A stretch of 64,000 nt of DNA from Nakaseomyces glabratus (lineage: Eukaryota; Ascomycota; Saccharomycetes; Saccharomycetales; Saccharomycetaceae), in contig NC_088956.1 of the NCBI RefSeq assembly GCF_010111755.1, forward strand, positions 124,001-188,000. Reading direction: 5' to 3'. Of the stretch, positions 20,091 through 30,800 are shown piece after piece. A model generated the notes under the pieces. That model was not told the DNA's origin. It made no database searches and was given only the letters and a program-made list of their open reading frames with translations. Every line of letters begins with the position of its first letter. Within the stretch, counting starts at the first letter, position 1. The position numbers were made by a program, and so were the translations under genes.

Positions 20091-22547
20091 TTAGCCAACT
20101 TTGCTTTGATAGAAATTGATCACATCGTCCCATTTTTTGTTCACAGAGTATCTCTTATGTCTGATATTCACCAAATCGGAGTTAGAGCACCAACCACTTT
20201 CCATGAATTGCTTCTCTATCTTTTCATAGGTACTATCTTCAAGTGTCTTCTGTTTGAAAAGGAACTTGATGTAATCTTTCAGATCCATCACTTTGATACT
20301 ATCTGGCTGGTTCTCTTCCTTAGTATTTGATTTAGCCTGAGAGCTATTTGTTGAGACTGATAATGGCGTACTGTTGTTGCTGTTATGTCTCGGTACATTA
20401 ACATTCTCTAAACAGAACACTTTTGAACATTCTGTGTCAAACCTCGGACGAGCTGGCATGTTGATCGAAGTGCCATCTGTAACGTTGATAACAGGCACTT
20501 GCGATTTCCAAGCATCCATATCTATGGCCATAGTCTTGAAATTTGGATCGATTATCTCAGTCTTGGGGAAATTGAAATAGTCCATGTTCGCAGAGTCAGC
20601 GGAATTCGACTTTGGTACCGCACCATTGTATCTCTTATCAACGGCCATATACAAAACAGAGTTATCTGAATTATCTCCATTACTTCCATTTCTTAAAGTG
20701 TAGTTGTCTATGGTGCTGTTATTATCAGGTACTGTATGTCTTAGAAAATCTTGACTGTGTCTAGATGGTACAACTTCAGCAGGTGGTTTGTTAGAAATTC
20801 TAGCACTAGATCCATTAGTGCTCATAATTCTAGTTAATCCACGCTTCATCTTATGACTGAATGAGGATGTGCGCATTAATGGTGTTGAAACATTTCTACC
20901 AGTTTTCCCAGAGTAATCAATATTCGCATCGGTTGCTATGCTTGTACTGCTCAATTGTCGTCCCAAGGTTGATCTGATATATGGCTTTTTATCAATGGCA
21001 GTCACTGGTGTAGGTAAAGGTGTGACGGGTGACATTGGTGAACTGGCATTTTCGTTGCCCATTTTCATGGAGGCTTTCCTCATTAAAGCACTTGAAGCCC
21101 TTCGGAGAAATGGAGGTCGTTTAGTCTTAGAATCTATACTATTCAGGTCTGTTGTACTTATTGCCAAGCCTAATGGCTGCATATCAGTACTGCCTAGTTT
21201 TTGTTGGACTGATTGAGATTGTGACCTTGCTCTCCCAGAATTTACCGAAGGTGCCCTAGATATTGTTCCTGTTACGGCTGGTAGATTGTATAGTTGAGCT
21301 TCTAGTCTGGACACATTATCTAGATCCGTATTCGGTGTGTTTATACTACTAGTATACCGCTTAAGCGATGGCTTTCTCTCTGTCAATGGTTTTTTTGTAT
21401 CGTTGTTAGCTGTCTCAAGGACAAGCCTCTGTACTGAATTCGTTATTGAAGTGCTTCTTCTTGGTCTGCTAGAAATTGATGTTCTTGCTTGAACAGGTGT
21501 TGCTGAGTGCGAAGCCAGTGATGTGTTCGACGTCGCCGTGGCAACTTTACTTAGTTGTGGAAATTCTGTCGGGGAATGTTTTTGAGACGTGAGTATTCCA
21601 TTAATGTTGCCGTTTGTGTTTGTGTTAATATTAGGTAGCTCGCCACCAGTTGTTAATAGAGTATTTGAAAACTTTTTCTTCAAAGAAGCCTTTGGACTTG
21701 TGATCTTTGGTGAAGGTGGAACACTTATATTGCTTTCCTGAGTAGTATTCAATGGAGATGAGCCCTTATTCCCGAGAGATGAAGACGAATTTGGTATTTC
21801 TAATGCTTTTGATAAATCAAATGATGTATTAGGATTTTCCAATGGATACTGTATCTCTTCAACGTTTAATTCCTGGCTATTCTTCAAATTATAATCTAAC
21901 GAGGACTGTATATTTATCAGTTCGTCATTGTTCGAGACGAGATCATCCAAGATCATTTTGGAAGTTCTACTATCTTTAACAGCACTAGGTACAACGATTG
22001 GTGACAGTGGAGTAGATGATCTCAAGGATGGCATTCTATGGGGAGGAGATGCTGAACGATCTGGTGAATTCGAAGAATGTGCTCTCAAAATAGATTCAGG
22101 ACTTTCAGCTAGTGCATCTAATCCGTTGCGAGTATGTTCCGGTAATAGCATGCCACGTTGATCCAGTTCTTGTAGAGCTGCTGCATTCTCCATGTTCTCC
22201 AGTTGTTGTGCTCTTATCACGTCAAATGATAAATCGTTATGTGGCAACGGTGGTAACAATGATAATTCATCAAAACTGTTCGTCAGCTTTTTTTCTTCTT
22301 CTTCAGCGTCACCTTCTGCGGTGTCATTTATCATGTCTTGGCTCTCTATTGAAACATCTCCTGTATCGTCGAGCCTTGTTTCTTCCTCGATCTCGGGTAT
22401 ATAATCAACAGGAGAATGGTGTATTACAGTGTTTTCGTGATCCTCTTTCTCCTCTTTTATGTCATGAAGATGTGAGTTTACTGCTGTCAGTCCGGAAGTC
22501 GGACTGCTGGTGGCGGCAGGTACCTCGTTACTCATAGGATTAGTCAT
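20091..22547 (-). CDS. Uncharacterised Ser/Asn-rich protein, YOL036W/YIR016W family
   Basis: 818 aa from the first ATG at 22547. Function unknown; assigned to the S. cerevisiae YOL036W/YIR016W pair mainly by position between PRE6 and SMC5. Most of it is Ser/Thr/Asn-rich and probably disordered, with many SP/TP sites (SPTSG, SPDRS, SPPHR, SPMSPVTPLPTP), suiting a kinase substrate. The ordered part is the C-terminus: about 65 residues beginning KVMDLKDYIKFLFKQK, with ESGWCSNSDLVNIRHKRYSVNKKWDD, which looks like the conserved core. There is no signal peptide or membrane segment. Confidence 0.8.
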   Translation of the reverse strand: MTNPMSNEVPAATSSPTSGLTAVNSHLHDIKEEKEDHENTVIHHSPVDYIPEIEEETRLDDTGDVSIESQDMINDTAEGDAEEEEKKLTNSFDELSLLPPLPHNDLSFDVIRAQQLENMENAAALQELDQRGMLLPEHTRNGLDALAESPESILRAHSSNSPDRSASPPHRMPSLRSSTPLSPIVVPSAVKDSRTSKMILDDLVSNNDELINIQSSLDYNLKNSQELNVEEIQYPLENPNTSFDLSKALEIPNSSSSLGNKGSSPLNTTQESNISVPPSPKITSPKASLKKKFSNTLLTTGGELPNINTNTNGNINGILTSQKHSPTEFPQLSKVATATSNTSLASHSATPVQARTSISSRPRRSTSITNSVQRLVLETANNDTKKPLTERKPSLKRYTSSINTPNTDLDNVSRLEAQLYNLPAVTGTISRAPSVNSGRARSQSQSVQQKLGSTDMQPLGLAISTTDLNSIDSKTKRPPFLRRASSALMRKASMKMGNENASSPMSPVTPLPTPVTAIDKKPYIRSTLGRQLSSTSIATDANIDYSGKTGRNVSTPLMRTSSFSHKMKRGLTRIMSTNGSSARISNKPPAEVVPSRHSQDFLRHTVPDNNSTIDNYTLRNGSNGDNSDNSVLYMAVDKRYNGAVPKSNSADSANMDYFNFPKTEIIDPNFKTMAIDMDAWKSQVPVINVTDGTSINMPARPRFDTECSKVFCLENVNVPRHNSNNSTPLSVSTNSSQAKSNTKEENQPDSIKVMDLKDYIKFLFKQKTLEDSTYEKIEKQFMESGWCSNSDLVNIRHKRYSVNKKWDDVINFYQSKVG

Positions 22548-23379
22548 TTTGTGAAATTCCAACTATTCTCCACTCTCTTTTTCCTCCTGTAACCTCTCTC
22601 TATATATCTATAAGTCGTCGTTTGGCCTTTTTCTTTTGAAACTCTGTGCTATATGTGATTTAAATTCATCCACAAATTATATCTATATCTGAGTTGGGTT
22701 TGCTGTCGTCAGGTTGTTAATCCAGGTGTAATCAGGAATGGCTCTGTGTTTCTTCTCAAAGCGGCCAAAGTATCAATTAAAAAAACCTTGGTTCAAAGTT
22801 AATAGCGTACTTCTAATCGTCTTAAGCAAGTAGTCCACTATACATTGGGTTGCTTACCGCGTTTCAACAACACCAAATACAGCAATATGTCTACTAATTA
22901 TTTAAAAGTCCAGTTAATTTATGCCAAGCTCATCGATTTTTTTGGAATTTTTTTTTTTTTCACTTTTTTCCAGTTTTTCAGAAATTTGCTCTAAGGAATC
23001 CCGCACAAAGGGAGTAATTACTCGAAATATTGGCCATCCCAGATAGATGTCAAAACAGGTATCAGATGGATCAATGACGACTTTTTGGGAACTGAGTCCC
23101 TACCTCTACTGAGATTACCTTGTCTATTGATGCGTCAGCAGTTATTTCCTTGGAAAAGTGATATATGTAGCTTCTCAATGGGGTTTATATTATATCCATA
23201 TCTATGGTGCTATGATTTAGTAAATATTTATTATGTGAGATGAAAATGTAAATATTTATTATGGAGATGAAAATGTAAATATCTATTTTGTGGTGGATGT
23301 CAAATACGTTTCCAAGGTGAGTGAATAAGGTATATATATTACTCTTCTCTAAAGCGAATACATGAAGGGTTTTGAAAAT
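22548..23379. other. Intergenic YOL036W-like - PRE6
   Basis: 832 bp with the promoter of the YOL036W-like gene and the PRE6 3' flank. There is a long poly-T tract near 22950 and a 27/28-bp tandem duplication at 23221-23275 (listed separately). No gene seen. Confidence 0.5.
23221..23275. repeat. 27-28 bp tandem duplication
   Basis: Two adjacent copies of a unit starting TAAATATTTATTATG and ending GATGAAAATG (23221-23248 and 23249-23275). They differ by a single-base indel. The beginning of a third copy (TAAATATCTATT) follows. It lies about 100 bp past the PRE6 stop codon. Confidence 0.9.
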
Positions 23380-24144
23380 CTATTCCTGGGATTTGGCCTT
23401 TCTCCGTTCTTGTTCTTGCTGTTTCTCTTGTTCTATGGTTTCGACGTACTTGGCAATTTCTTCGTTAGTTAGTGCTCTCACTTGGTTGTTTGGCTCGACC
23501 ACTGTGATTTCGATGTTCTTGGCACCGGTCTGCACGACTTCCAGCAGTGCTTTAACTGTGAGCCTTATGCACTCTTCTTTATTGCTTGGTGGCTCTTCTC
23601 TGTTGTAGTTTTTCTCCAAGAACTCCCTCACTGTCTTGCTGTTTCTGCCGATGGCCTGTGCGCACCAGGAGGAGTAGATACCGCTGGGCTCTGTCTGGTA
23701 CAGTCTTGGGTTCTCTGTGTCCCTTGGGTCGAACCCTGCGATCAGCGTCGAGACACCGAAGGGCCTCACACCTCCGGACTGGGTGTATTTCTGCTGCACG
23801 CCGGCGACGTAGCGGGCCATGTACTCGACTGTCACGGGGTCCTCCAGCGTCAATCTGTGGCTCTGTGCCTCCACACGCGCCATGTTCACAAGGATACGGG
23901 AGTCCGCATTCAGGCCCGCGAACGAGAGCACCAGGTGCGAGTCGATGGGCAACACCTTCGACGCAATAACCCTGGTGTCTTGCAGCTTCAGCGTCGACCG
24001 ACGCTCACACCCCAGCACTACACAGTCCTTCCCTTTCAAACCAACAGCACAGGTACCACGCTTCACGGCCTCCAGCGCATACTCCACTTGGAAAATGTGC
24101 CCGTCCGGCGAGAATATAGACAACGCCCTATCGTAACCACTCAT
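23380..24144 (-). CDS. PRE6: 20S proteasome subunit alpha 4
   Basis: 254 aa, the same length as S. cerevisiae Pre6. The alpha-type signature YDRALSIFSPDGHIFQVEYA starts at residue 4. FAGLNADSRILVNMARVEAQ and YVAGVQQKYTQSGGVRPFG follow in the usual places. The C-terminus is a Lys/Glu/Gln-rich tail. A structural ring subunit without peptidase activity. A perfect Rpn4-type PACE word lies about 210 bp upstream. Codon use and GC content in the 5' half are noticeably higher than in neighbours. The gene ends a block inverted relative to S. cerevisiae. Confidence 0.98.
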   Translation of the reverse strand: MSGYDRALSIFSPDGHIFQVEYALEAVKRGTCAVGLKGKDCVVLGCERRSTLKLQDTRVIASKVLPIDSHLVLSFAGLNADSRILVNMARVEAQSHRLTLEDPVTVEYMARYVAGVQQKYTQSGGVRPFGVSTLIAGFDPRDTENPRLYQTEPSGIYSSWCAQAIGRNSKTVREFLEKNYNREEPPSNKEECIRLTVKALLEVVQTGAKNIEITVVEPNNQVRALTNEEIAKYVETIEQEKQQEQERRKAKSQE

Positions 24145-24322
24145 CGCTTTCTTATACAGCTACTCAATGTCGTATGTGTTACTTATTCCAAGCACGTCAA
24201 GGTATTTCAATTGGCACTGCAGAAGTATCTTGTATTCACGCTTATGTTTCTTCACAATTTGGGGGGGAGAGAGGGAACTTGCCCAAACCGGCTGACGGAG
24301 AGGCGAGAGGGGGACGCCATCG

Positions 24323-24454
24323 ATCACATGATGTAATCTGTACAAAGTGATATTTGCCACCCGTTCAGATGTATATATCACATGATAGACGTATATAGTG
24401 TTATATCACATGTATAATCCGTATAAACATACATACCTTGCGACGGGTCACATG
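24323..24454. promoter_or_regulatory. Four RTCACATG (Cbf1/bHLH-like) words
   Basis: ATCACATG at 24323-24330, 24377-24384 and 24405-24412, and GTCACATG at 24447-24454. All match RTCACRTG, the CDEI/Cbf1 consensus, in the same orientation within 132 bp between PRE6 and MIM1. No CDEII/CDEIII-like centromere architecture follows, so I read them as promoter sites. Confidence 0.55.
24353..24361 (-). promoter_or_regulatory. PACE (Rpn4) site for PRE6
   Basis: TTTGCCACC on the plus strand equals GGTGGCAAA on the PRE6 strand, an exact proteasome-associated control element, about 210 bp upstream of the PRE6 ATG. The same 9-mer also occurs at 11364-11372, inside the SIL1 start region, where it is simply coding sequence. 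Confidence 0.85.
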
Positions 24455-24591
24455 GTCCTTTCCGTTGAAAAGGGCGATGAGCGACTTTTCAAGGCCGCAA
24501 AGGGGAAGTTTGAAGAGGATTTGATTGTGTTATACTTATATGCGGGTATTTGGTTTGTATATTTGTTGGGAAGGGGATAGACACGGCCGAC

Positions 24592-24969
24592 ATGATACGT
24601 GAGAACAGTGTGTTGTCTACTTCTACATCTTCGAGCGATCTGCGGGAGCTCGAGGAAGTGGAGGCGTCTGATGTGCGCGGGGTGCGCTGGGTGCTGCGGT
24701 ACCTGGTGGGCAGCTCGATCAACCTGGTGCTTCCGTTCCTGAACGGTCTGATGCTCGGGTTCGGTGAGCTGGTGGCGCACGAGCTGTGCTGGCAGTACAA
24801 GTGGTTCTACCACGGCCGGGACAGCGCGCACAAGATATTCCCTGTGTCGCGGAAATTGCAAGCTCCGGCTCAAACCCACGAGCAAGATCAAGAGCACATA
24901 AGCAAGGCACAGCATGGGTACGCACGTCTGCGGGAAAGATGGACCTCCATGAAGAGCAAGTTCCTGTGA
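24592..24969 (+). CDS. MIM1: Mitochondrial outer-membrane import protein Mim1
   Basis: 125 aa from the ATG at 24592 (MIRENS); in-frame sequence upstream also contains an ATG at 24550 but reads as leader. Mim1 inserts alpha-helical outer-membrane proteins and helps assemble the TOM complex. A hydrophilic N-terminus is followed by one membrane segment (about residues 38-61, LVGSSINLVLPFLNGLMLGFG) with closely spaced Gly residues of GxxxG type, then a polar, intermembrane-space-type tail. S. cerevisiae Mim1 is 113 aa with the same layout. MDM38 follows on the same strand 242 bp away, as in YOL026C-YOL027C. GC-rich codons are notable. Confidence 0.92.
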   Translation: MIRENSVLSTSTSSSDLRELEEVEASDVRGVRWVLRYLVGSSINLVLPFLNGLMLGFGELVAHELCWQYKWFYHGRDSAHKIFPVSRKLQAPAQTHEQDQEHISKAQHGYARLRERWTSMKSKFL

Positions 24970-25029
24970 GTATATACTTTATAGATCGCAATAATACATA
25001 GCAATTTGTCATTAGTGACTCACCATTGG

Positions 25030-25050
25030 GTGTGTGACTTTGTCACACAC
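25030..25050. other. Perfect 9-bp inverted repeat between MIM1 and MDM38
   Basis: GTGTGTGAC (25030-25038), a three-base TTT loop, then GTCACACAC (25042-25050). A T-run follows within 15 bases. It is about 60 bp past the MIM1 stop and 160 bp before the MDM38 ATG, so it may form a hairpin in the MIM1 3' end or MDM38 leader, or be a protein-binding palindrome. Confidence 0.8.
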
Positions 25051-25211
25051 TTGAAGACCTTTTTTTCTGCTCTTCCACAATTTTGCAAAATGACTTACAC
25101 TTCCTGCATTTTGACAATTTGTTTAAGAGTGAGTTCAATGGGAACATAAAAGCTTGGCCCATCCTGATCCTTGGCCATCGATTTACTCCCCCACTGGTGT
25201 TGAAAGCAAGG

Positions 25212-26843
25212 ATGATGATAAGTACGGTGCTGAGGGTGCGTGCACCTGTGTATGCGTCAGTTTGTGCGCCTCGGACGATTGCAATTGGGTACAGAAGGTT
25301 TTACTCTGACAAGAAGTTGGACGCTGTGAAAAAGGCTCCAGAGACCAAGGTGAAGGAGAAAGAGCCGCTGTGGGATAGGGTGAAGCATGAGGTGAAGCAC
25401 TACGTTAATGGTACGAAGCTGCTAGGTTACGAGCTGAAGATATCTACGAAACTTCTTGCCAAGTCCATGCAGGGCTACGAGCTTACGAGACGTGAGAGGA
25501 ATCAGCTGAAACGGACAGTGGGCGATATATTTAGGCTAGTGCCCTTTTCGGCATTTGTGATTATCCCATTTGCTGAGTTGCTGCTGCCTGTGGCGCTGAA
25601 GTTGTTCCCAAACTTGCTGCCTTCCACCTATGAGAGCACTTCAGACAAGCAGTCAAAGAGGAAGAAGCTAATTGAGATCAGGCAGAACACTTCCGAGTTT
25701 CTACATAAGACCTTGGAAGAGTCTCAGTTCATTAGTTATAAAAACATAGAAAACGAGGAGAAGAAGAAGACCTTCTTGAACTTCTTCCAGAAATTGTACG
25801 CTTTGAAAGAGAGCAACAAGAGCACAGGCCCTATTATCTTTACTCACCAGGAGATTGTGACAATTGCCAAAATGTTTAAGAATGACACTGTGCTGGATAA
25901 CTTGTCCAGGCCTCAACTTGCCGCCATGTGTAAGTTTATGTCTATTAGACCTTTCGGTAACGATCCAATGCTGCGCTACCAGATTCGTTATAAGTTGAAG
26001 AGTATCATGGAGGATGATAAAACCATCGATTATGAGGGTGTGAAAAGCTTAACACCAGAAGAGCTATACCAAGCTTGTGTCTCTAGAGGTATGAAGGCCT
26101 ATGGTGTCTCCAAAGAAGATCAAATCGACAATCTAAAAGTTTGGTTGGACTTGAGATTAAGGAAGAAGATTCCTTCGGTCTTAATGGTTTTATCATCAAC
26201 ATTCACTTTTGGTGGTCCGCAACAGAGCAGATCGGAGGATTCTAGTTGCAGTCTTCACCTAACCGCTACCGAACCTGAAGTCTCAGAGGATGGTAAATGC
26301 CTGATCTTTGAAGGTGAGAAGAGCAACTATGAAAAGCTATTGGATTTATACTATGATGGTATTTTGCAAGTGTTGAGCAGTATCCCTGATCCTGTTTATA
26401 ACGTCGCTAAATTAGACCTAAATGAGGTCGTAAAACCTGTTGAAACGATTAGTGAGGTTGAGAGTGTCGCTGAAGAAGGGCCCTCAAAGCAAGAAGAGTC
26501 AATTGCTAAGGAACTTAGAGAAATTGCAAAAGAAGTTGCCGAAGAGCCAACTTTATCTAATTCCGCAAAGGAAACTAGAGAAGTTGAAGTTGATATGGAG
26601 AACAAAGCTAGTGAAGAAGCCGGTTTGGCTGAGGGGTCTTCGAAAAAGGATGATAATGAGTTCAAACTAAACGTTTTGAAGGAGCAAGAAGAGTTGATCA
26701 AAAAGGAACAAGAAGAAGCGGAAGCAAGGGCAACTAGGGAATCAGTGAGTGATGACATAACGTTAGATGAAGAAGAAGAGGTCAGCCAACCACCAGTGCC
26801 TTTAGATCAAGCTGCAAAGACTTCAATAACTAAGAAAAACTAG
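25212..26843 (+). CDS. MDM38: LETM1-family mitochondrial inner-membrane protein
   Basis: 543 aa from the ATG pair at 25212; the frame is open to a TTG at 25083 but that part reads as leader. Mdm38 supports K+/H+ exchange and associates with mitochondrial ribosomes at the inner membrane. The presequence ([16 protein letters not shown]...RRFYSDKK) is basic with a likely cleavage near RRF-YS. The LETM1 core includes [20 protein letters not shown], the membrane segment [21 protein letters not shown] (about residues 107-127) and [22 protein letters not shown] sequence. The last ~130 residues are an acidic coiled coil rich in KEQEE. S. cerevisiae Mdm38 is about 573 aa. An upstream ATG at 25090 opens a 19-codon uORF. 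Confidence 0.95.
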   Translation: MMISTVLRVRAPVYASVCAPRTIAIGYRRFYSDKKLDAVKKAPETKVKEKEPLWDRVKHEVKHYVNGTKLLGYELKISTKLLAKSMQGYELTRRERNQLKRTVGDIFRLVPFSAFVIIPFAELLLPVALKLFPNLLPSTYESTSDKQSKRKKLIEIRQNTSEFLHKTLEESQFISYKNIENEEKKKTFLNFFQKLYALKESNKSTGPIIFTHQEIVTIAKMFKNDTVLDNLSRPQLAAMCKFMSIRPFGNDPMLRYQIRYKLKSIMEDDKTIDYEGVKSLTPEELYQACVSRGMKAYGVSKEDQIDNLKVWLDLRLRKKIPSVLMVLSSTFTFGGPQQSRSEDSSCSLHLTATEPEVSEDGKCLIFEGEKSNYEKLLDLYYDGILQVLSSIPDPVYNVAKLDLNEVVKPVETISEVESVAEEGPSKQEESIAKELREIAKEVAEEPTLSNSAKETREVEVDMENKASEEAGLAEGSSKKDDNEFKLNVLKEQEELIKKEQEEAEARATRESVSDDITLDEEEEVSQPPVPLDQAAKTSITKKN

Positions 26844-29800
26844 CGGGGCAGAGTATCTGTCCTTTTATTGGCTTTTTTGTGAGATTAGCATGTGCAGTTT
26901 CACTCATTTGTCCCTTCATTTCTCATCATTTTATATTAAATGCGATTTATCATCTCAAATCTAACCCCTGGAGAACATAATAGAAAGATGTTACATTCTA
27001 TCTGATAGGTGACATCATTGCTATATCATACCAAGATATATGAGTCGATTTTTTTCATTATGTCCTACTCCGGGGAGAGAATTTTGAACTGTCAATGGTC
27101 TCCATAAACTTGAAAATCCCGAAAAGATGTCTTACCTAATGGTTCCCGGAACTTATATTTATTACAAGTGGTCTATATAATGACCAAATTACTAATTTGA
27201 TAAGAACACAAACTCTAATCGGTATTTACTTATAGCTTCTGTTTCCTGTTGCACTTCTACAACAGTAATGGTAGCTAGGGGAACATATCTGTTATCGGAA
27301 CCCTTGCTAAATTGATAAATTATCTCAAATTATTTATTCTAGGAAAAGAAAAATAATTCAGTTAAGAGTCTCTATTATTTTGGTGTCCTTACGGAGAATA
27401 TACTTTTTGGAAACCCAAAACAAAAAGAAACGATACAAAAAAGAAAAGACTTATAGCAATCTTCCATCTGTGACCAGTACACATGATACTGATAAAGCAG
27501 GTGTTGGAAATAAGAGAGGCAGAACCTATCATATGTCAACGACCTATATTTTTGCACAAATACACCAAACTCGAGATTAAAAAAATGCATGCATAGTAAA
27601 AATACCCACAAACAAAAAAAAACAAATTGGAAATACGTCTTATTTATTCTTAAAAGCATCAGTGTTTTCTGCGAAATTATTATTTAACGAAAAAAATGGG
27701 CACTTATCCGCTTTATCCTCATATATTTATTAACAAAGGTAACGATTGCGATTGTTAGTTGCCTTTTATTTAGAGCGCATACAGTTCTATCAGTACAAGA
27801 CTATATATTAAATTCGAAATATTATTATTCTTGGAATCAGTGCAAGTTTATAAATATATGTACTTACAAATGTGTCAAGCTAGGACAAATTTGATGAGCG
27901 TTATTTGAAGGCAAATGTCAAAAGTGTGACTGAAAATTGTATATCTATTTTTTGCTTGTTGTTTTTGGTCTATCTTGCTCATCTTTTCTCTATCTCTGTA
28001 TAGGAAATTCTGATAACGGAATTACTATTTAATGAAAAAACTGGAGTGGAAGGCAGGGTCTCTTTAGGAGTTGCAGTGTTAGAGAGCTAGGGTCCTCAGA
28101 GAATATTAAATTGGTGAAGAGTGTATTTATGCTATTGTATTACCAATACCAGTATAATATTAAAAGGTTTGGGTTTGGTAATATCGGAGGGTTCCAAGCA
28201 AAACATCAAGACAAACACCCATGTCCCAAGGCATTCAAGCACAAGACAGGAGGAAAAAGCTTGTATTACCTCGAACGCAAATATTGAATATCGAAAGTGT
28301 AAGATTAGTATCCGTTCTGAAGATCCTTATCGTAACCATTCAAAACTAAAATAGATCAATACGTCATAGTTAGTCTATGCTCTTTCGGTGAATACACTTT
28401 ATTCTCTTGTAGTTGTTGTAAAAGAACCAGCTGGGTTACATTATTATAAGATTTCCAAAAGAAGTCTGGTTTAGCAATACAGTAATGTTGTGCATAGTTC
28501 TTGTGATCAAATGTTATATTTATCTTCTGCTACATGGGATTCCAATTTTTTATTCCCTTTGGCGATATGCGATTTGCAGCTGCGTAATTGTTAATACAAA
28601 GACATGCTAATTGAACCACAAAATCTCAGGCACTAGGGTGCTAGTGTTAAGGAGGAACCCCGCAGTTTATCCCAGGTTAACGTGTTCGAAGAGCAAGGTA
28701 CATGCCTAACGTATGTTAGTTTTCCGGTATTGCTGGGACAATATAAAATCCTACAGCAGAAAGAACTACTGTCAAAATAAATAAACAACTCCCTAGAGGA
28801 AAGGCAATATAAAAATAAAAGAAATGAAATGCTGTGGGTTGGACTGTTTGTATAGAAATAGCGAAGGATTAAGGTATAATAAAATAGCAAAAAAATGAGC
28901 ACTCAATCTCACTACATTTCGTGTTGTCTCACTTGGGTCTGAGTATATGTGTAGTTATCCTTGACACATCCGTTCCTGCTAAGGTTTGTGGGTTATCTCA
29001 AATATAGTAAGAAACAAAAGAGAAACGAAAGATCAACAGCACCCGTCATTTTTCTGGTTTCTAAGACCTTTTAAAGTTTCCCATAGTGCCTTTGTGTTAG
29101 CTGGTAGAGCAATGAGTTTTGAACTTGAGTTTTGAAGAATGCCTTGTCTCCCAGCTAGTGATAAAAAAGCTCTCAAACGGAGAAGTGTGGCCCACTATCA
29201 AAACTGGCAAGGAGCCGGATTGTGACTACGTCAACAGGACGTCGATGAGGTTTCATAGTGGGTCCTCTGGGGATCATCCCTCTAATATGCGATAGAGAAG
29301 CAGGAAAAAGAAAAATGCTGTTTATCAAATCTTTGCGTAATGTAGCTTGCTCTTTCTAGACTTTCCACAATACATATTTGTTGGGAAAAAAGCCTAAAAC
29401 AATACTTCACCTTTATTTTTACCACTTCGTTACCCATATGTGTGGTTTAGTTGCTTTGTGCGTATTGTTGTAGTCAAGGGAGCACTATCCAGTCCTTGTG
29501 CTTTCGTGTGTTTTGGTTGTGAGAAGAGCTCTGTATACATGTACAAAACTCTAAAACTAGTCTTAGTAGTGGTCAGAAGAGATCGTGCAAGTCAGTAAAC
29601 TCAGCCATGACAAAATGTACTTCTCTTGATAGCAGTTTTATGTGCTATTGTTTCGGAAAAAAAATTAGTAATAATCTCCTGAGATTACTTGAATTCACGT
29701 TTATGACGTGGTCTACAGGACTTTCTCCCTGGACTTGCATTACTTTTTACAAATGAGAGGCCCCATTCTCTGTAGAACTGGTTAAAACCACATCATGATA

Positions 29801-30800
29801 ACTCCCAACAAGTAATACTTAAAATTCTTAGATGTGTGCGTACCCACAGTGGGCACAACATCCAGAAATTGCATCTAAAAACTGGAAAAACATAAAAAAA
29901 AAAAGATAAGCAAATTGAATGGCTATTCACCCCTCACTTTAACTTCATTATTCGGTTCTTTTATTGCCCAAAATATGTAATTCCGCTATAACCACACTGT
30001 GGGTTATTTCTGCACAAGGCCAATATATCGCCGGATAACATAGAGAATTTCTTTCTTTTTCGCTGTGGAAATGAGATAACTTGCTAATTACAAGTTTATT
30101 TACTTCTTCCTGGGAAAGAATTCTTCCGTAGACTCTATGTTTACTCTATTAGAAACAGATAGGGAAAACAAGACGCTGACATTTGTCAAGGAAAAAAAAT
30201 TGGCTCTCCGCCTCCTACTAGCTAGATAATGCCCCACCACTGCACACAGACATCTCAACGATAATCCTTTTCTTTCTACTCTAATTTATTATGATTATTA
30301 CTCAACATCTGTATCCCCTCCACTGAGGGAAAATCTCTCCGTTTACTCTTCCTTATTTGATATATATAAATAGAATTATTATATAGCTCTGATCTGTGTC
30401 AGTCGGAATGGTATATCGTCACTCCACTCCTCCCCCCTCTATAACACTTTTTTTATAGAAAAGGCTCATCCTTCACCTCATTCTGGGATCCGTTTTATCT
30501 ACAAGCTTTTATCCAAGTTTTATAGAAAATTTATTTAAAGGCCAACATCGGTAACTTTAAAGGTTTTTGAAGGCTTTTAATAAAGGATTGGCGCACGGAC
30601 CGCATCAAGAAAATTTTAACTCAAAAGAACTTCGTTTCGTTCGTGAATCCCTCTGTATCCCCACCCATCTAACCTGAAGCGAGCGATTTTCTGAAGCTGA
30701 AGAAAAATTGCTGAAATTTGTCGGATTTTAGCCTAAACGAAGAAGTCATCGAGGCCATCGGCATCTCGAATCCATATATAATAGACTAGACGTGAAAGCT
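26844..30800. other. 4-kb gene-poor region upstream of YAP7
   Basis: The longest gene-free interval of the window. It is AT-rich overall; small ORFs (for example 28121-28354) have no recognisable features. TTACTAA-type Yap-response words occur at 27189-27195 and 29665-29671. A compact group of nested inverted repeats lies at 29147-29280 (listed separately). The last 400 bp carry pyrimidine-rich tracts and TATATATAAA near 30360, suggesting the YAP7 promoter and a long leader. No tRNA or LTR recognised. Confidence 0.5.
29147..29280. other. Candidate structured RNA segment (unidentified)
   Basis: Several helices can be drawn in one fold: TCTCC 29147-29151 with GGAGA 29179-29183; an outer 8-bp stem CCCACTAT 29191-29198 with ATAGTGGG 29255-29262; inside it two 5-bp hairpins, CTGGC/GCCGG (29204-29218, one G-U) and ACGTC/GACGT (29228-29242); then GGGA/TCCC (29270-29280). 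It resembles no RNA family I can name. It could be chance pairing in a GC-richer patch or a non-coding RNA; strand unknown. Confidence 0.25.

Larger units (their letters stand above)
24145..24591. other. Divergent promoter PRE6 / MIM1
   Basis: 447 bp holding the PACE site, four RTCACATG words and a PAC-identical 9-mer GCGATGAGC (24474-24482). It is also a gene-order breakpoint relative to S. cerevisiae, where PRE6 and MIM1 are not adjacent. Confidence 0.55.

Noticed and set aside
24323..24454. Centromere, because of CDEI-like octamers
   Set aside because: No 75-90 bp extremely AT-rich CDEII and no CDEIII follow; the octamers are repeated four times, unlike a point centromere.
27502..27560. 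TGTTGGAAAT as a Ty LTR end
   Set aside because: No matching second end, target-site duplication or LTR-like body.
29032..29046. ACAGCACCC as a telomerase RNA template
   Set aside because: Only nine bases agree with the complement of the remembered telomere repeat and the next bases diverge, so the template is not present.
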